A stretch of DNA of 64,000 nt from Novosphingobium sp. Fuku2-ISO-50 (GTDB lineage Bacteria; Pseudomonadota; Alphaproteobacteria; Sphingomonadales; Sphingomonadaceae): assembly GCF_001519055.1 (NCBI RefSeq), contig NZ_KQ954285.1, forward strand, positions 186,001 to 250,000, written 5' to 3'. A program made the position numbers and the translations under genes. Positions 55,136-64,000 of the stretch are shown here, one piece after another. A model generated the notes under the pieces. It was given only the letters and a program-made list of their open reading frames with translations, was not told where the DNA came from and ran no database searches. Each line of letters starts with the position of its first letter. Position 1 is the stretch's first letter.

Positions 55136-56019
55136 TGGCATCGGGCGAAGAGAAATTCATCGACATGATGCGCGCGCTGGCGGTCGACCCGGCGGCGCGC
55201 GCGCTGGTCGACGACGCGGCGGTCATCGCCTTTGGCAACGAGACGCTGATCGTCACGCACGACATGATGGTCGAAGGCGTCCACTGGCTGCCGGGGCAGG
55301 ACGAAGCCGACATTGCCTGGAAACTGGTCGCGACCAATCTGTCGGACCTTGCCGCCAAAGGGGCGGAGCCGGTCGGCGTCTTGCTCGGCTATATGCTCGG
55401 GCCCGACGATGCGCGCTTTGCGCAAGGGCTGGGCGACGCGCTGAGCGCCTTCGGCGTGCCGCTGCTGGGCGGCGATACCGTCTCGGCCCCGGCGGGCGGG
55501 CGCAGCCACGGGCTGACCGCGCTGGGCCGCGCGACGCATCGCCCGGTCCCGGCGCGCGACGGGGCACGACCGGGCGAAGTGCTGTGGGTCACCGGGCCGG
55601 TCGGCGCGGCGATGCTGGGGTTCGAAGCGCTGCGTGACGGAAACGCCGGTATCGATACGAGCGCCTATCGCCGCCCCTGCCCGCGCCTGGCCGAAGGCAT
55701 CGCGCTGGCCCCGCTGGTCGGCGCGATGATGGACTTGTCCGATGGATTGCTGATCGATGCGCAGCGGATGGCGCTGGCCAGTCAGGTCACGCTGGCGATC
55801 GATTCCGCCGCCGTGCCGGTCCCTGAATCGCTGCCCAATTCGCGCCGCCGCGAAGCGATGGCATGGGGCGATGATTACGAACTGCTGTTTACATTGCCGC
55901 CAAATCAGTGCCCCCCTTGTCTCGCATATGCAATAGGGCGAGCAGAAGAATTTTGCGGGGACAGCGTGTTACTTGATGGTGCGCCGCCGAAGGGCCGCCT
56001 CGGTTATTGGCACGATTAG
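55132..56019 (+). CDS. thiL: Thiamine-monophosphate kinase
   Basis: ThiL phosphorylates thiamine monophosphate to thiamine diphosphate. The 295-residue PurM/AIR-synthase-fold product has DDAAVIAFG near the N-terminus, VTHDMMVEGVHW, WKLVATNLSDLAAKGAEP, LGGDTVSAPAG, MDLSDGLLIDAQR and AWGDDYELLFT. Two ATG codons in tandem (55132, 55135) give MMAS or MAS; the first overlaps the crotonase stop (ATGA). It precedes hppA by 156 bp. The usual alphaproteobacterial neighbour nusB is absent here. Confidence 0.94.
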   Translation: MMASGEEKFIDMMRALAVDPAARALVDDAAVIAFGNETLIVTHDMMVEGVHWLPGQDEADIAWKLVATNLSDLAAKGAEPVGVLLGYMLGPDDARFAQGLGDALSAFGVPLLGGDTVSAPAGGRSHGLTALGRATHRPVPARDGARPGEVLWVTGPVGAAMLGFEALRDGNAGIDTSAYRRPCPRLAEGIALAPLVGAMMDLSDGLLIDAQRMALASQVTLAIDSAAVPVPESLPNSRRREAMAWGDDYELLFTLPPNQCPPCLAYAIGRAEEFCGDSVLLDGAPPKGRLGYWHD

Positions 56020-56175
56020 CCAAGCCATTGACCTTGCGCAAGGAAATGCTTGCCGCAAGACAATAATCCCCTAGCTTCGATGGGCCTTTCGCAAAGAAAG
56101 GAACCCGCCGCCGCACCCGTCTTTCGGAAGGGCCGAAAGGTAGGCACGCACCGGGCAGAAAAGGGGGATGCCACT

Positions 56176-58272
56176 GTGAGCCTTGTTGAAATTTCCATAG
56201 GTCTGGCCTTGCTGGCCATCGTCTACGGTTTTCTCGCCGGTCGTTGGGTGTTGGGATCCCCCGCCGGCAATCAGACCATGCAGGACATCGCCGGCGCCAT
56301 TCAGGAAGGCGCACAGGCCTATCTGAAGCGTCAGTATACCGCCATTGCCGTCGTCGGCGTGATCGTTGCGGGTATCGTGTTCGCGTTTCTGGGCCCTGTG
56401 GCCGCGATCGGCTTTGTGATCGGCGCGACGCTGTCGGGTGCGGCCGGTTTCATCGGCATGAATGTCTCGGTGCGGGCCAATGTGCGCACGGCCGCTGCCG
56501 CGCAAAACGGGCTTCAGGCGGGGCTGACTCTGGCCTTTCGCGCCGGGGCGATTACCGGGATGCTCGTCGCCGGGCTTGCCCTGATCGCGATTGCGGGCTT
56601 TTTCTGGTATCTGACCGGGCCTGCCGGATATGATCCCGACAAGCGGATCGTGATCACCGCGCTGACGGCTTTGGCACTGGGCGCTTCGCTCGTGTCGATC
56701 TTTGCCCGTCTTGGCGGCGGCATCTTTACCAAGGCCGCCGACGTCGGCGCCGATCTCGTCGGCAAAGTCGAAGCGGGCATTCCCGAAGACGACCCACGCA
56801 ACCCCGCCGTCATTGCCGACAATGTCGGCGACAATGTCGGCGATTGCGCCGGGATGGCCGCCGACTTGTTCGAGACGTATGTCGTGACCATCGGCGCGAC
56901 GATGGTGCTGACCGCGCTGCTCGTCAAAGGGCTGGGCCATCTGCTGATGCCGTTGATGAGCCTGCCGCTGCTGATCGGCGGGGTGTGTATCGTCACCTCG
57001 ATCATCGGCACGTTCTTCGTGCGCCTGGGCAGTTCGAACAACATCATGGGCGCGATGTACAAGGGCTTTCTGGTCACCACGGTCCTGTCGATCCCGGCAA
57101 TCTGGTTTGCGATCACGTATACGCTCGGCGACATGAACACCCCGATCGGGTCTGCCGCGTTTACCGGGCGCACGCTGTTCTATTGCGCGCTGGTCGGCCT
57201 TGCCATTACCGGGCTGATCATCTGGATCACCGAATATTACACCGGCACCGCCTATCGCCCGGTGCGCTCGATCGCCAAGGCCTCGATCACCGGCCATGGC
57301 ACCAATGTCATCCAGGGCCTCGCGATCAGCCTCGAAGCGACCGCGCTGCCGACGCTGGTGATCTGCGCCGGGATCGTCATTTCCTATCAGCTCGCCGGAT
57401 TGATCGGGATCGCCTATGCGGCGACCGCGATGCTGGCGCTGGCCGGGATGGTCGTGGCGCTCGACGCCTATGGCCCGGTGACCGACAATGCCGGGGGCAT
57501 TGCCGAAATGGCCGGGCTCGACGACAGCGTGCGCGAAAAGACCGATGCGCTCGACGCCGTGGGCAACACCACCAAGGCGGTGACCAAGGGCTATGCCATC
57601 GGATCGGCGGGCCTCGCCGCGCTCGTCCTGTTTGCCGCCTATACCACCGACTTGCGGGAATTCTTCCCGACTCTGAAAGTCGATTTCAGCCTTGAAAACC
57701 CATACGTTATCGTCGGGCTGCTGCTCGGCGCGCTGTTGCCCTATCTGTTCGGGGCGATGGGGATGACGGCGGTGGGCCGTGCCGCGGGCGATGTCGTCGT
57801 CGACGTGCGCGATCAGTTTGCCAACAATCCGGGGATCATGGCCGGGACCAGCCGCCCCGACTATGCGCGCACGGTCGATCTGGTGACCAAGGCGGCGATC
57901 AAGGAAATGATCGTGCCCTCGCTGCTGCCGGTGCTGGCGCCGGTCGTGGTCTATTTCGTAATCACCGCCGCGGCGGGCCGGTCAAACGGCTTTGCCGCGC
58001 TGGGCGCGCTGTTGCTCGGGGTAATCGTCAGCGGGCTGTTCGTCGCGCTGTCGATGACATCGGGCGGCGGGGCGTGGGACAACGCCAAGAAATACATCGA
58101 AGACGGCCACCACGGCGGCAAAGGCTCCGACGCGCACAAGGCGGCGGTGACCGGCGACACGGTCGGCGATCCCTACAAGGACACCGCCGGCCCCGCCGTC
58201 AACCCGATGATCAAGATCACCAACATCGTCGCCCTGCTGCTCCTCGCAGCACTGGCCAGCCACGCCATGTAG
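56176..58272 (+). CDS. hppA: Membrane-bound proton-translocating pyrophosphatase, K+-independent type
   Basis: H+-PPase uses pyrophosphate hydrolysis to pump protons across the membrane. The 698-residue, about 16-TM product has the PPi-binding motif DVGADLVGK (189-197), [12 protein letters not shown] (215-226) and the C-terminal [15 protein letters not shown]. Residues K467 and T470 in [10 protein letters not shown] are those known to mark K+-independent H+-PPases (the K+-dependent type has Ala and Gly). GTG 56176 is the start, with AGGGGGA eight bases upstream; the longer frame from 56050 adds a hydrophilic stretch without similarity. Monocistronic, with a strong terminator. Confidence 0.96.
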   Translation: MSLVEISIGLALLAIVYGFLAGRWVLGSPAGNQTMQDIAGAIQEGAQAYLKRQYTAIAVVGVIVAGIVFAFLGPVAAIGFVIGATLSGAAGFIGMNVSVRANVRTAAAAQNGLQAGLTLAFRAGAITGMLVAGLALIAIAGFFWYLTGPAGYDPDKRIVITALTALALGASLVSIFARLGGGIFTKAADVGADLVGKVEAGIPEDDPRNPAVIADNVGDNVGDCAGMAADLFETYVVTIGATMVLTALLVKGLGHLLMPLMSLPLLIGGVCIVTSIIGTFFVRLGSSNNIMGAMYKGFLVTTVLSIPAIWFAITYTLGDMNTPIGSAAFTGRTLFYCALVGLAITGLIIWITEYYTGTAYRPVRSIAKASITGHGTNVIQGLAISLEATALPTLVICAGIVISYQLAGLIGIAYAATAMLALAGMVVALDAYGPVTDNAGGIAEMAGLDDSVREKTDALDAVGNTTKAVTKGYAIGSAGLAALVLFAAYTTDLREFFPTLKVDFSLENPYVIVGLLLGALLPYLFGAMGMTAVGRAAGDVVVDVRDQFANNPGIMAGTSRPDYARTVDLVTKAAIKEMIVPSLLPVLAPVVVYFVITAAAGRSNGFAALGALLLGVIVSGLFVALSMTSGGGAWDNAKKYIEDGHHGGKGSDAHKAAVTGDTVGDPYKDTAGPAVNPMIKITNIVALLLLAALASHAM

Positions 58273-58276
58273 GATT

Positions 58277-58298
58277 TTTGCCGGAGCAATCCGGCAAA
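58277..58298. repeat. Perfect inverted repeat just after hppA
   Basis: Nine-base perfect arms (58277-58285 with 58290-58298) around a GCAA tetraloop begin 4 bp after the hppA stop and directly before the terminator. GCAA is a GNRA loop, so this may stabilise the hppA mRNA 3' end. Confidence 0.6.
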
Positions 58299-58302
58299 TA
58301 CG

Positions 58303-58333
58303 AACCCCGCCCGGCCCCACCGGGCGGGGTTTT
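58303..58333 (+). terminator. Rho-independent terminator after hppA
   Basis: A 12-bp stem (58303-58314 with 58320-58331; core CCCCGCCCGG) closes a five-base loop and is followed by TTTTG. It ends the hppA transcript. Confidence 0.92.
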
Positions 58334-58351
58334 GTATGGGGGGGGTATTGA

Positions 58352-58666
<315 letters not shown>

Positions 58667-58868
58667 GCCGAGGACGGCAGGGGATCGGGGGACAGTTTGC
58701 CCATTTCGCGGACCTGACGATCACGGCATGTGGATGAAACCTTTGCACCCGACATCAACACCGGCCAAACGGTCAAATCCAAGTCCGCTCATCCTTGATC
58801 TGTCGACGGACGCGCGCGGAGGCCTGCTCGGCGCACTGGCCCGTGTCCCCTGATCGCATGTCGCGCGC

Positions 58869-58895
58869 GTCCTTCGACGGGCTCAGGACGAGCGG
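58869..58895. repeat. Short interspersed repeat with CCTTCGAC/CAGGACG core
   Basis: The core, GTCCTTCGACGGGCTCAGG, has GTCCT and AGGAC ends that can pair. This sequence type is known to be scattered in many copies through sphingomonad genomes, and its translation RPEPVEG is a familiar annotation artefact. Only one copy is seen in this window. Confidence 0.75.
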
Positions 58896-59045
58896 GTATT
58901 TGTGCCGCATGATAAGCGGGCGTTTGTTCGACATGGTGGGCGGGCGTTTTTCCGGGAAGCCAAACTGCTGTTGCAAGGAGGGAGTGAAAGGGAGGCCTGC
59001 CCACCCCGTCCGTTCGGCCTATGGCAATTACACGTTCCACTTTCG

Positions 59046-59136
59046 TTCGTCATTCCCGCGCAGGCGGGAATCCAGATTTCGACGTATCATCAAGACGTTA
59101 GGGCGACTGGATTCCCGCCTTCGCGGGAATGACGAA
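59046..59136. repeat. 91-bp REP-like inverted-repeat element
   Basis: Two 30-base arms (59046-59075 and 59107-59136) are inverted copies with one mismatch, around a 31-base centre. Each arm contains its own palindrome built on ATTCCCGC/GCGGGAAT. The form is that of a REP doublet or tiny non-autonomous element. Confidence 0.85.
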
Positions 59137-59273
59137 AAGGGCGCGCGGTATTGATTTCAAAATATATATTAGTGCAGCGGGCGATGTGTGATGCAGGCAG
59201 CCCTTCGGCCGGGCGTCGTCCATCGCACCTCTGCCGTTGACGTAAACGGCAGGCCGCGTCACAACGCACGGCG

Positions 59274-60173
59274 ATGACTGACCCCACACCCGAAACGCCC
59301 TCGCCCGAACAGCTTGTCGATGGGCTGTTGCGCCTGCTCCATCTCGATCCCGCCGGCACCGACAGCTTTGTCGGGCACAATCGGCAGGGCGGCACGGGGC
59401 GCATGTTTGGCGGGCAGGTGATTGCGCAGGCGCTGGTCGCGGCAGAGCGGACCGTGGGCGAGGATCGGCCGGTTCATTCGCTGCATGCCTATTTCCTGCG
59501 CGGCGGCGACGAGACGCAGGACGTTGCGCTTCATGTCCTGCGCGATCTTGACGGGGGCAGCTTTGCCAATCGGCGCGTGGTCGCCAGTCAGGCGGACAAG
59601 CCGATCCTGACGCTGGTCGCTTCGTTTCACCGGCGCGAAGAGGGCGCCTGTCACGCCGCTGCGATGCCCGATGTTCCCCCGCCCGAAGATCTGCCGAGCG
59701 AGGCGGATCTGCGCGCGGCGCATGTCGACGAACTGCCCGCGGACAAGCGCGCCATGATGCTGCGCCCGCGCCCGATCGAACAACGCCCGGCAGAGCCGCG
59801 CCACTGGATGAACCCGGCCCCGCAGGAAGCGAAATCGCACACATGGTTTCGCACGGTCGCGCCGCTGCCCGACGATCCGCGCATCCATCGCGCGGTGCTC
59901 GCCTATGCCAGCGACATGAGCCTGCTCGGCACGAGCACCCTGCCCCATGGGCTGAGCTGGATCATCGGCAATGTCATGGGGGTCAGCCTTGACCACGCAT
60001 TGTGGTTTCACGACGATTTCCGCGCCGACGAATGGCTGCTCTATGCCTGCGACAGCCCGTGGGCCGGTCGCGCGCGCGGGTTCAATCGCGGGCAGATCTT
60101 TACCCGCGACGGGCGCCATGTCGCCAGCGTCGCGCAGGAAGGGCTGATCCGGCCGGTTGCGGCGAAAAACTGA
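59274..60173 (+). CDS. tesB: Acyl-CoA thioesterase II
   Basis: TesB hydrolyses medium- and long-chain acyl-CoA to free fatty acid and CoA in the cytoplasm. The 299-residue double-hotdog protein has GRMFGGQVIAQALVAA and HSLHAYFLRGGD in the first domain and YASDMSLLGTSTLPH (catalytic Asp, Thr) and FNRGQIFTRDG (catalytic Gln) in the second. ATG 59274 follows the repeat gap; 59271-59280 shows no strong ribosome site. It converges on the four-cysteine protein gene. Confidence 0.93.
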   Translation: MTDPTPETPSPEQLVDGLLRLLHLDPAGTDSFVGHNRQGGTGRMFGGQVIAQALVAAERTVGEDRPVHSLHAYFLRGGDETQDVALHVLRDLDGGSFANRRVVASQADKPILTLVASFHRREEGACHAAAMPDVPPPEDLPSEADLRAAHVDELPADKRAMMLRPRPIEQRPAEPRHWMNPAPQEAKSHTWFRTVAPLPDDPRIHRAVLAYASDMSLLGTSTLPHGLSWIIGNVMGVSLDHALWFHDDFRADEWLLYACDSPWAGRARGFNRGQIFTRDGRHVASVAQEGLIRPVAAKN

Positions 60174-60208
60174 CAAGGCGGGCCGGTGCCGCCTTCTGCA
60201 TCGAAAGC

Positions 60209-60718
60209 CTAAGGCTTGGCCGGGCAGGTCGCCGCTTCCAGCAGGGGGTGCGCGATCATTGCCTGCGCCACGGCGCCGAGCATGCGCCCGCCGTCGCCCG
60301 CGCGCGCCACTTCGACCGCGACCGCATCGAACACGTGGCAGGTATCGAGGCTGGTATTGCCCCCGCCATAGCGATTGGCGATCATCGTGGCATAGCGGTC
60401 ATAGAGCCCGCGATGATGCGCATCGGCCACGGCATCGGTGGCGAAAAAGCGTTGCAGCCGTTGCGCCGCGCCGTCGAACAGCGAACGATGCACGCCGATC
60501 ATGCTGTCGTAATGCGGCTGCATCGCCACGCCGATGCGCGTACAGCGCAACGATACGTCCATCATCAGCATTTCGAATTCGTGCAGCCGCGCGGCGCCGA
60601 CCACCGGCGCTTCGATACAGGCCGCATCGGCAGTCCCGGCAAGGATCAGCGCGAGCGCCGCCGCAACCAGGCCGACGCCGCGCCTCATTTGGCCAAGGCT
60701 CATTTGGCCAAGGCTCAT
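60209..60718 (-). CDS. Exported protein of unknown function with four cysteines
   Basis: I do not recognise a family. The product has an N-terminal signal peptide (MRRGVGLVAAALALILAGTADA in its shortest form) and about 130 mature residues with four cysteines (ACIEAP, SLRCTRIG, DTCHVFD, ATCPAKP at the end) that could form two disulfides, and helices rich in Ala, Met and His. Three candidate ATGs (60718, 60703, 60688) are set in a repeated 15-bp unit, giving an optional MSLGQMSLGQ leader; the first overlaps the upstream stop (ATGA) and I use it. It is co-transcribed with the Pro/Ala-rich gene before it. Confidence 0.7.
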   Translation of the reverse strand: MSLGQMSLGQMRRGVGLVAAALALILAGTADAACIEAPVVGAARLHEFEMLMMDVSLRCTRIGVAMQPHYDSMIGVHRSLFDGAAQRLQRFFATDAVADAHHRGLYDRYATMIANRYGGGNTSLDTCHVFDAVAVEVARAGDGGRMLGAVAQAMIAHPLLEAATCPAKP

Positions 60719-60720
60719 TT
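60686..60720. repeat. 15-bp tandem repeat over a stop/start junction
   Basis: The minus-strand unit GCCTTGGCCAAATGA is repeated so that ATGA occurs three times, 15 bp apart, at the end of the Pro/Ala-rich gene. Each copy carries a start codon for the downstream gene and a TGA in the upstream gene's frame. Confidence 0.9.
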
Positions 60721-61728
60721 GGCAAGCGTCGTCGCGGGGGGCTGCGTCGGCTGCGCGCAAGGGACCACCGGCACCGCCATCAGCGCCGGAAATTGCCGCA
60801 CCAGCGCCGCCTGCATCGCAAACGTGGTCTGCGCGACCTGGCCATAGGTCCGCGCCGCGCCGACGATGGCGTTCATCGTGTCGGGATCGTGGCTCAGCTG
60901 ATATTGGTCATACAGCGCCTGCAAACGGCGCAGATAGTCCGCCGCCGCCTCGTTGTTCTGCCGCGCGGTATTCACCGACGGGGCATAGACCGTGTCGTGA
61001 AACGCATTGCGCGCCTCGGCCGAACAGAAACTGGGCGGCAACGCCACCTGCGGCACGGGGGACAGCGCCGGTTGCGGCGGCAGGACAAACCCGGCGGTGG
61101 TCGGATGCAGTGCGACGGGCGCCGCCGGAGAGACCATCGCGACCGGCTGAACCACTGCGGACGCCGGGGCGGATGCCGGGGCTGACGCCGCATTCGGCGC
61201 GCCCGCCCCGCCCGTGGTCTGGCTATTGGCCAGCGCGGCCAGCAACTGCCCCAGCGTGTTTCCCGAAGGCGGCGCTGCAGCGGCAGCGGGCTCGACAGCC
61301 ACGGCGACCACCGGCGGCGCCGCAGGAAGCGCTGCCGGGACTGCGGGAAGCGCGGCAGGGACCGGGGCGGGAACGGTCGGCGGAGCGACCGGCGCAACCG
61401 TTGCAGCGGACGGCGCGGCAGGGGCCACCGGCACGGTCAACGCCGGGCTGGCGGTCGGTGAAGAGGTCGGATTTTGGGCCATGCGCCCGCGCAGTGTGAT
61501 GATCTTGGCCCGCGCGATCTCGCCAAACGTGCCGTTGGGAAACCGCGTCAGATAGGATTCATAAAGCGAAGGGTCGTTGCTGCTGTCGATCGATTGCCAG
61601 AAAGCGAGTTCGAACGGCGTGCCCACCCCGGTCGAAACCACCGCCTGCGCCATGGCCGCGCCGGGCCCTGCCAACGCCAGCATGATCGCGCCCAGCGCAA
61701 CCGCAACAGTTCCTGGCTTGCCAGACAT
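60715..61728 (-). CDS. Exported Pro/Ala-rich protein with one caspase-associated-type repeat
   Basis: The 337-residue product has a signal peptide (MSGKPGTVAVALGAIMLALA ... AMAQA), then FELAFWQSIDSSNDPSLYESYL-TRFPNGTFGEIARAKI, the approximately 40-residue FW...YL..FPNGTF...A helical repeat that often follows caspase-like peptidase domains, a long low-complexity Pro/Ala/Val region (about 95-245) and a helical C-terminal domain with two Cys (PSFCSAEARNAFH, VVPCAQP). No peptidase domain is present. ATG 61728. It overlaps the four-Cys gene and follows uvrC by 258 bp. Function unknown, probably periplasmic. Confidence 0.72.
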   Translation of the reverse strand: MSGKPGTVAVALGAIMLALAGPGAAMAQAVVSTGVGTPFELAFWQSIDSSNDPSLYESYLTRFPNGTFGEIARAKIITLRGRMAQNPTSSPTASPALTVPVAPAAPSAATVAPVAPPTVPAPVPAALPAVPAALPAAPPVVAVAVEPAAAAAPPSGNTLGQLLAALANSQTTGGAGAPNAASAPASAPASAVVQPVAMVSPAAPVALHPTTAGFVLPPQPALSPVPQVALPPSFCSAEARNAFHDTVYAPSVNTARQNNEAAADYLRRLQALYDQYQLSHDPDTMNAIVGAARTYGQVAQTTFAMQAALVRQFPALMAVPVVPCAQPTQPPATTLAK

Positions 61729-61986
61729 TGCCCCCCCTTTCGCGTCCATGCGCCGCACCACCACACGGTCCCCGCCGTAACGGTCGAACCACCCACTGGC
61801 ACAAAGACCTATAGAAGCATGGTAACATTGCCCTGAAAGGAACAGGTTACCCAGACCCTAATTTTGCCGCGACTGATCGGATGAATGGGGCAAGTCATCG
61901 CGCAACGCCCGAAATCCGCATCGAACCGGGACGGTTGGGACAAACCGACAGCAATGGTTTGACGCCTCCGGCGCGCCGAATCGGCC

Positions 61987-63990
61987 CTAACCCGACGGGT
62001 GATAGAAATCGTAGACCGTCTGTGCGACAGCCACGCTGACACCGGGCGCGCGTTGCAGGTCTTCGAGGCTGGCCGCGCGGACTTTGCTCGCCGTGCCGAA
62101 ATGCAGCAACAGCGCCCGTTTGCGCGCGGGGCCGATGCCGGGGACTTCGTCGAGCGGGCTGGCGGTGATCGCCCGGCTGCGTTTGGCGCGATGCGCGCCG
62201 ATGGCAAAGCGGTGCGCCTCATCGCGCAAGAGCTGCAAATGGAACAGCAGGGGCGAATTCAGCGGCAGCAGCTTTTCGCGCCCGTCGGGGAAATGAAAAT
62301 GTTCGCGCCCGGCATTGCGGTCGGGACCCTTTGACACCGCGATCAGCGCGACATCCTCGATCCCGAGCTCTTCCAGCGTTTCGCGCACGGCGGTCATCTG
62401 CCCCTTGCCGCCGTCGATCAGCACGAGATCGGGCCACATCCCGCGATCGCGGTCGGGGTCTTCTTCTTGCGCACGGGCAAAGCGGCGGCTCATGACTTCG
62501 CGCATCATGCCGAAATCGTCGCCCGGCTCGGTCTCGGGCCGCTTGATATTGAACTTGCGGTATTGCCCCTTGCGAAAGCCTTCCGGCCCGGCGACGACCA
62601 TCGCGCCGACCGCATTGGAGCCCATGATATGGCTGTTGTCATAGATCTCGATGCGATCGGGCGGATCGCCGAGTTCGAGGAAATCGGCCAGCTCGCGAAA
62701 GATCTTCGCCTTTGTCCCGGTCTCGGCCATGCGCCGGTCGAGCGCTTCGTCGGCATTGCGCTGCGCCTGTTCCATCAGGCGGCGGCGATCGCCGCGCTGG
62801 GGCACGGAGATTTCGACTTTCCCGCCTGCCGCGCCCTGCAACGCTTCGGCCAGCAGCACCGCTTCGGGCAAGTCGCGGTCGACCAGGATCAGGCGCGGCG
62901 GCGGCACGTCTTCATAGAATTGCGCCAGAAACAGCGTCATCACTTCGCCGTCATCGTGCCCTTCGGTGTGGCTGGGGAAAAAGGCGCGATGGCCCCAGTT
63001 TTGCCCGCCCCGGATGAAAAACGCCTGAATCGCGACCTGCCCGCCCTTGATCGCCATGGCAAAGACATCGGCATTGCCGACGCCTTCGGCATTGATCGCC
63101 TGGCTGCCCTGAATGAATGTCGCCGCGCGCAGCCGGTCGCGCATCACCGCCGCGCGTTCGAAATCGAGCGCTTCGGCGGCGGCGGCCATCTGCGTCTCGA
63201 TTTCGCGCTGGACCGCGCTCGATTTGCCGCCAAGGAAATCCTTCGCCTGACGCACCAGTTCGGCATAGTCGGCCTCGCTGATCCGCCCGACGCAAGGCGC
63301 GCTGCATCGCTTGATCTGATAAAGCAGGCAAGGCCGGTCGCGCCGCGCCATGAAGCCGTCGTTGCAACTGCGCAGGAGGAACAGTTTCTGCAAGGCGTTG
63401 ATCGTCGTGTTGACCGACCCGGCGCTGGCAAAGGGGCCATAATAATTGCCCTTGGCCCGGCGCGCGCCGCGATGCTTCATCAGCCGGGGATAGCCATGAT
63501 CGGATCGCAAGAGAATGAAGGGAAACGATTTGTCATCGCGCAGCAGGACATTGTAGGCCGGGCGATAGCGCTTGATCAGCTGCGCTTCGAGCAACAGCGC
63601 CTCGGCCTCGGAATTGGTCGTGACGATCGTCATCGATCGCGTCAGGCTGACCATGCGGCGCAGCCGATTGGGCAGGCGATCGACCTGCACGTAATTGGCG
63701 ACGCGGTTTTTCAAGGCGCGCGCCTTGCCGACATAGAGCACGTCACCGCGTGCATCGATCATGCGATAGACCCCGGGGACCGGCTTCAAGGTCGCGATCA
63801 CATCACGCAGAACTGCGACCCCGCGATCGAGATCGGGCTGATCCGCCCCGCGCAGGACATAAGTCGCCTTGTCTTCGTTAAAGCGTTCCGCGCCATGCGG
63901 CGAGGCCATCGCGCCCGCCGGGGTGCGACCGGCAGGGGCATCGTCGGGCAAAACGGGCGGGGCGGGCGGTCGCGAGGAAGAACGGGCCAT
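61987..63990 (-). CDS. uvrC: Excinuclease ABC subunit C
   Basis: UvrC makes both incisions in nucleotide excision repair. The 667-residue product has the GIY-YIG domain (GVYRMIDARGDVLYVGKA), the Cys cluster region RRDRPCLLYQIKRCSAPCVG, the UVR motif (EALDFERAAVMRDRL), the RNase H-like nuclease (IEIYDNSHIMGSNAVG, LVLIDGGKGQM) and a C-terminal double HhH (VPGIGPARKRALLLHFG). About 38 residues precede the family start, including PAPPVLPDDAPAGRTPAG, longer than E. coli UvrC. ATG 63990. The 10 bp beyond it are the window edge. Confidence 0.97.
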   Translation of the reverse strand: MARSSSRPPAPPVLPDDAPAGRTPAGAMASPHGAERFNEDKATYVLRGADQPDLDRGVAVLRDVIATLKPVPGVYRMIDARGDVLYVGKARALKNRVANYVQVDRLPNRLRRMVSLTRSMTIVTTNSEAEALLLEAQLIKRYRPAYNVLLRDDKSFPFILLRSDHGYPRLMKHRGARRAKGNYYGPFASAGSVNTTINALQKLFLLRSCNDGFMARRDRPCLLYQIKRCSAPCVGRISEADYAELVRQAKDFLGGKSSAVQREIETQMAAAAEALDFERAAVMRDRLRAATFIQGSQAINAEGVGNADVFAMAIKGGQVAIQAFFIRGGQNWGHRAFFPSHTEGHDDGEVMTLFLAQFYEDVPPPRLILVDRDLPEAVLLAEALQGAAGGKVEISVPQRGDRRRLMEQAQRNADEALDRRMAETGTKAKIFRELADFLELGDPPDRIEIYDNSHIMGSNAVGAMVVAGPEGFRKGQYRKFNIKRPETEPGDDFGMMREVMSRRFARAQEEDPDRDRGMWPDLVLIDGGKGQMTAVRETLEELGIEDVALIAVSKGPDRNAGREHFHFPDGREKLLPLNSPLLFHLQLLRDEAHRFAIGAHRAKRSRAITASPLDEVPGIGPARKRALLLHFGTASKVRAASLEDLQRAPGVSVAVAQTVYDFYHPSG

Positions 63991-64000
63991 GGGCCATTCC

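Larger units (their letters stand above)
58667..59273. other. 607-bp gap with repeat elements, no gene
   Basis: I see no supported coding sequence here. The short open frames translate repeats (RPEPVEG, LSPSKDAR on the minus strand). The gap contains a CCTTCGAC...CAGGACG repeat (58869-58895), a pair of GCGGGCGTTT direct repeats near 58916 and 58947, and a 91-bp inverted-repeat element (59046-59136). AT-rich DNA before tesB may hold its promoter. Confidence 0.75.

Noticed and set aside
58789..59040. Short open frames in the gap before tesB
   Set aside because: They translate known interspersed repeats (RPEPVEG, LSPSKDAR) and lack ribosome sites.

Overview
The window is 64 kb of dense, GC-rich chromosome from an alphaproteobacterium, most likely a member of the Sphingomonadales (Novosphingobium/Sphingomonas-like). 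That assignment is an inference. It rests on class-2 ArgC, APH-fold homoserine kinase (ThrB), a Tat operon linked to scpAB-nagZ-SPOR-argS, a Tad pilus locus beginning with a short CpaA, Bpt-type leucyl/arginyl transferase, and an intergenic repeat whose spurious translation reads RPEPVEG. About 57 protein-coding genes are recognisable. I found no rRNA, tRNA, CRISPR array, insertion sequence or prophage.

Layout. 1-2.2 kb: 3'-truncated cysteine synthase and the cytochrome c heme exporter ccmAB. 2.3-6 kb: pterin dehydratase, an SDR, an AlkA-type glycosylase, a [2Fe-2S] ferredoxin with a strong terminator, and an exported ectonucleotide pyrophosphatase/phosphodiesterase-like enzyme. 6-9.7 kb: M17 aminopeptidase, an SH3-only protein and argC in one overlapping operon, with divergent map. 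10-12 kb: glnB-glnA nitrogen control. 12-18 kb: CHAP amidase-like protein, a CHASE4-GGDEF-EAL protein, an aldehyde dehydrogenase and a GT4 glycosyltransferase. 18-25.4 kb: bpt-tamA-tamB, all on the minus strand with overlapping or near-overlapping ends. 25.5-30 kb: ilvA, a VanZ-like protein, a 3-hydroxyisobutyrate dehydrogenase-like enzyme and an exported amidohydrolase. 30-36.7 kb: tatABC, scpAB, nagZ, a SPOR protein and argS in one long minus-strand block. 37.7-40 kb: ispH-thrB-rnhA. 42.3-50 kb: the Tad pilus locus cpaABCDE-tadBC, conspicuously without cpaF. 50-55 kb: a thiolase-SDR-crotonase-TetR-MarR operon facing a second crotonase. 55-58.3 kb: thiL and a K+-independent-type H+-pyrophosphatase (hppA). 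58.4-59.3 kb: an AT-rich orphan GIY-YIG gene and a 600-bp repeat-bearing gap. 59.3-64 kb: tesB, two exported proteins of unknown function, and uvrC.

Most of the window is housekeeping, and I see no clear defence island or gene set that amounts to a wholly new system. The observations that most deserve a second look are the Tad locus lacking its secretion ATPase, an SH3 domain stranded without its NlpC/P60 peptidase domain, a triplicated stop/start junction between two unknown exported proteins, repeated use of TTG start codons that overlap the upstream TGA stop, and the low-GC GIY-YIG island beside REP-like elements.
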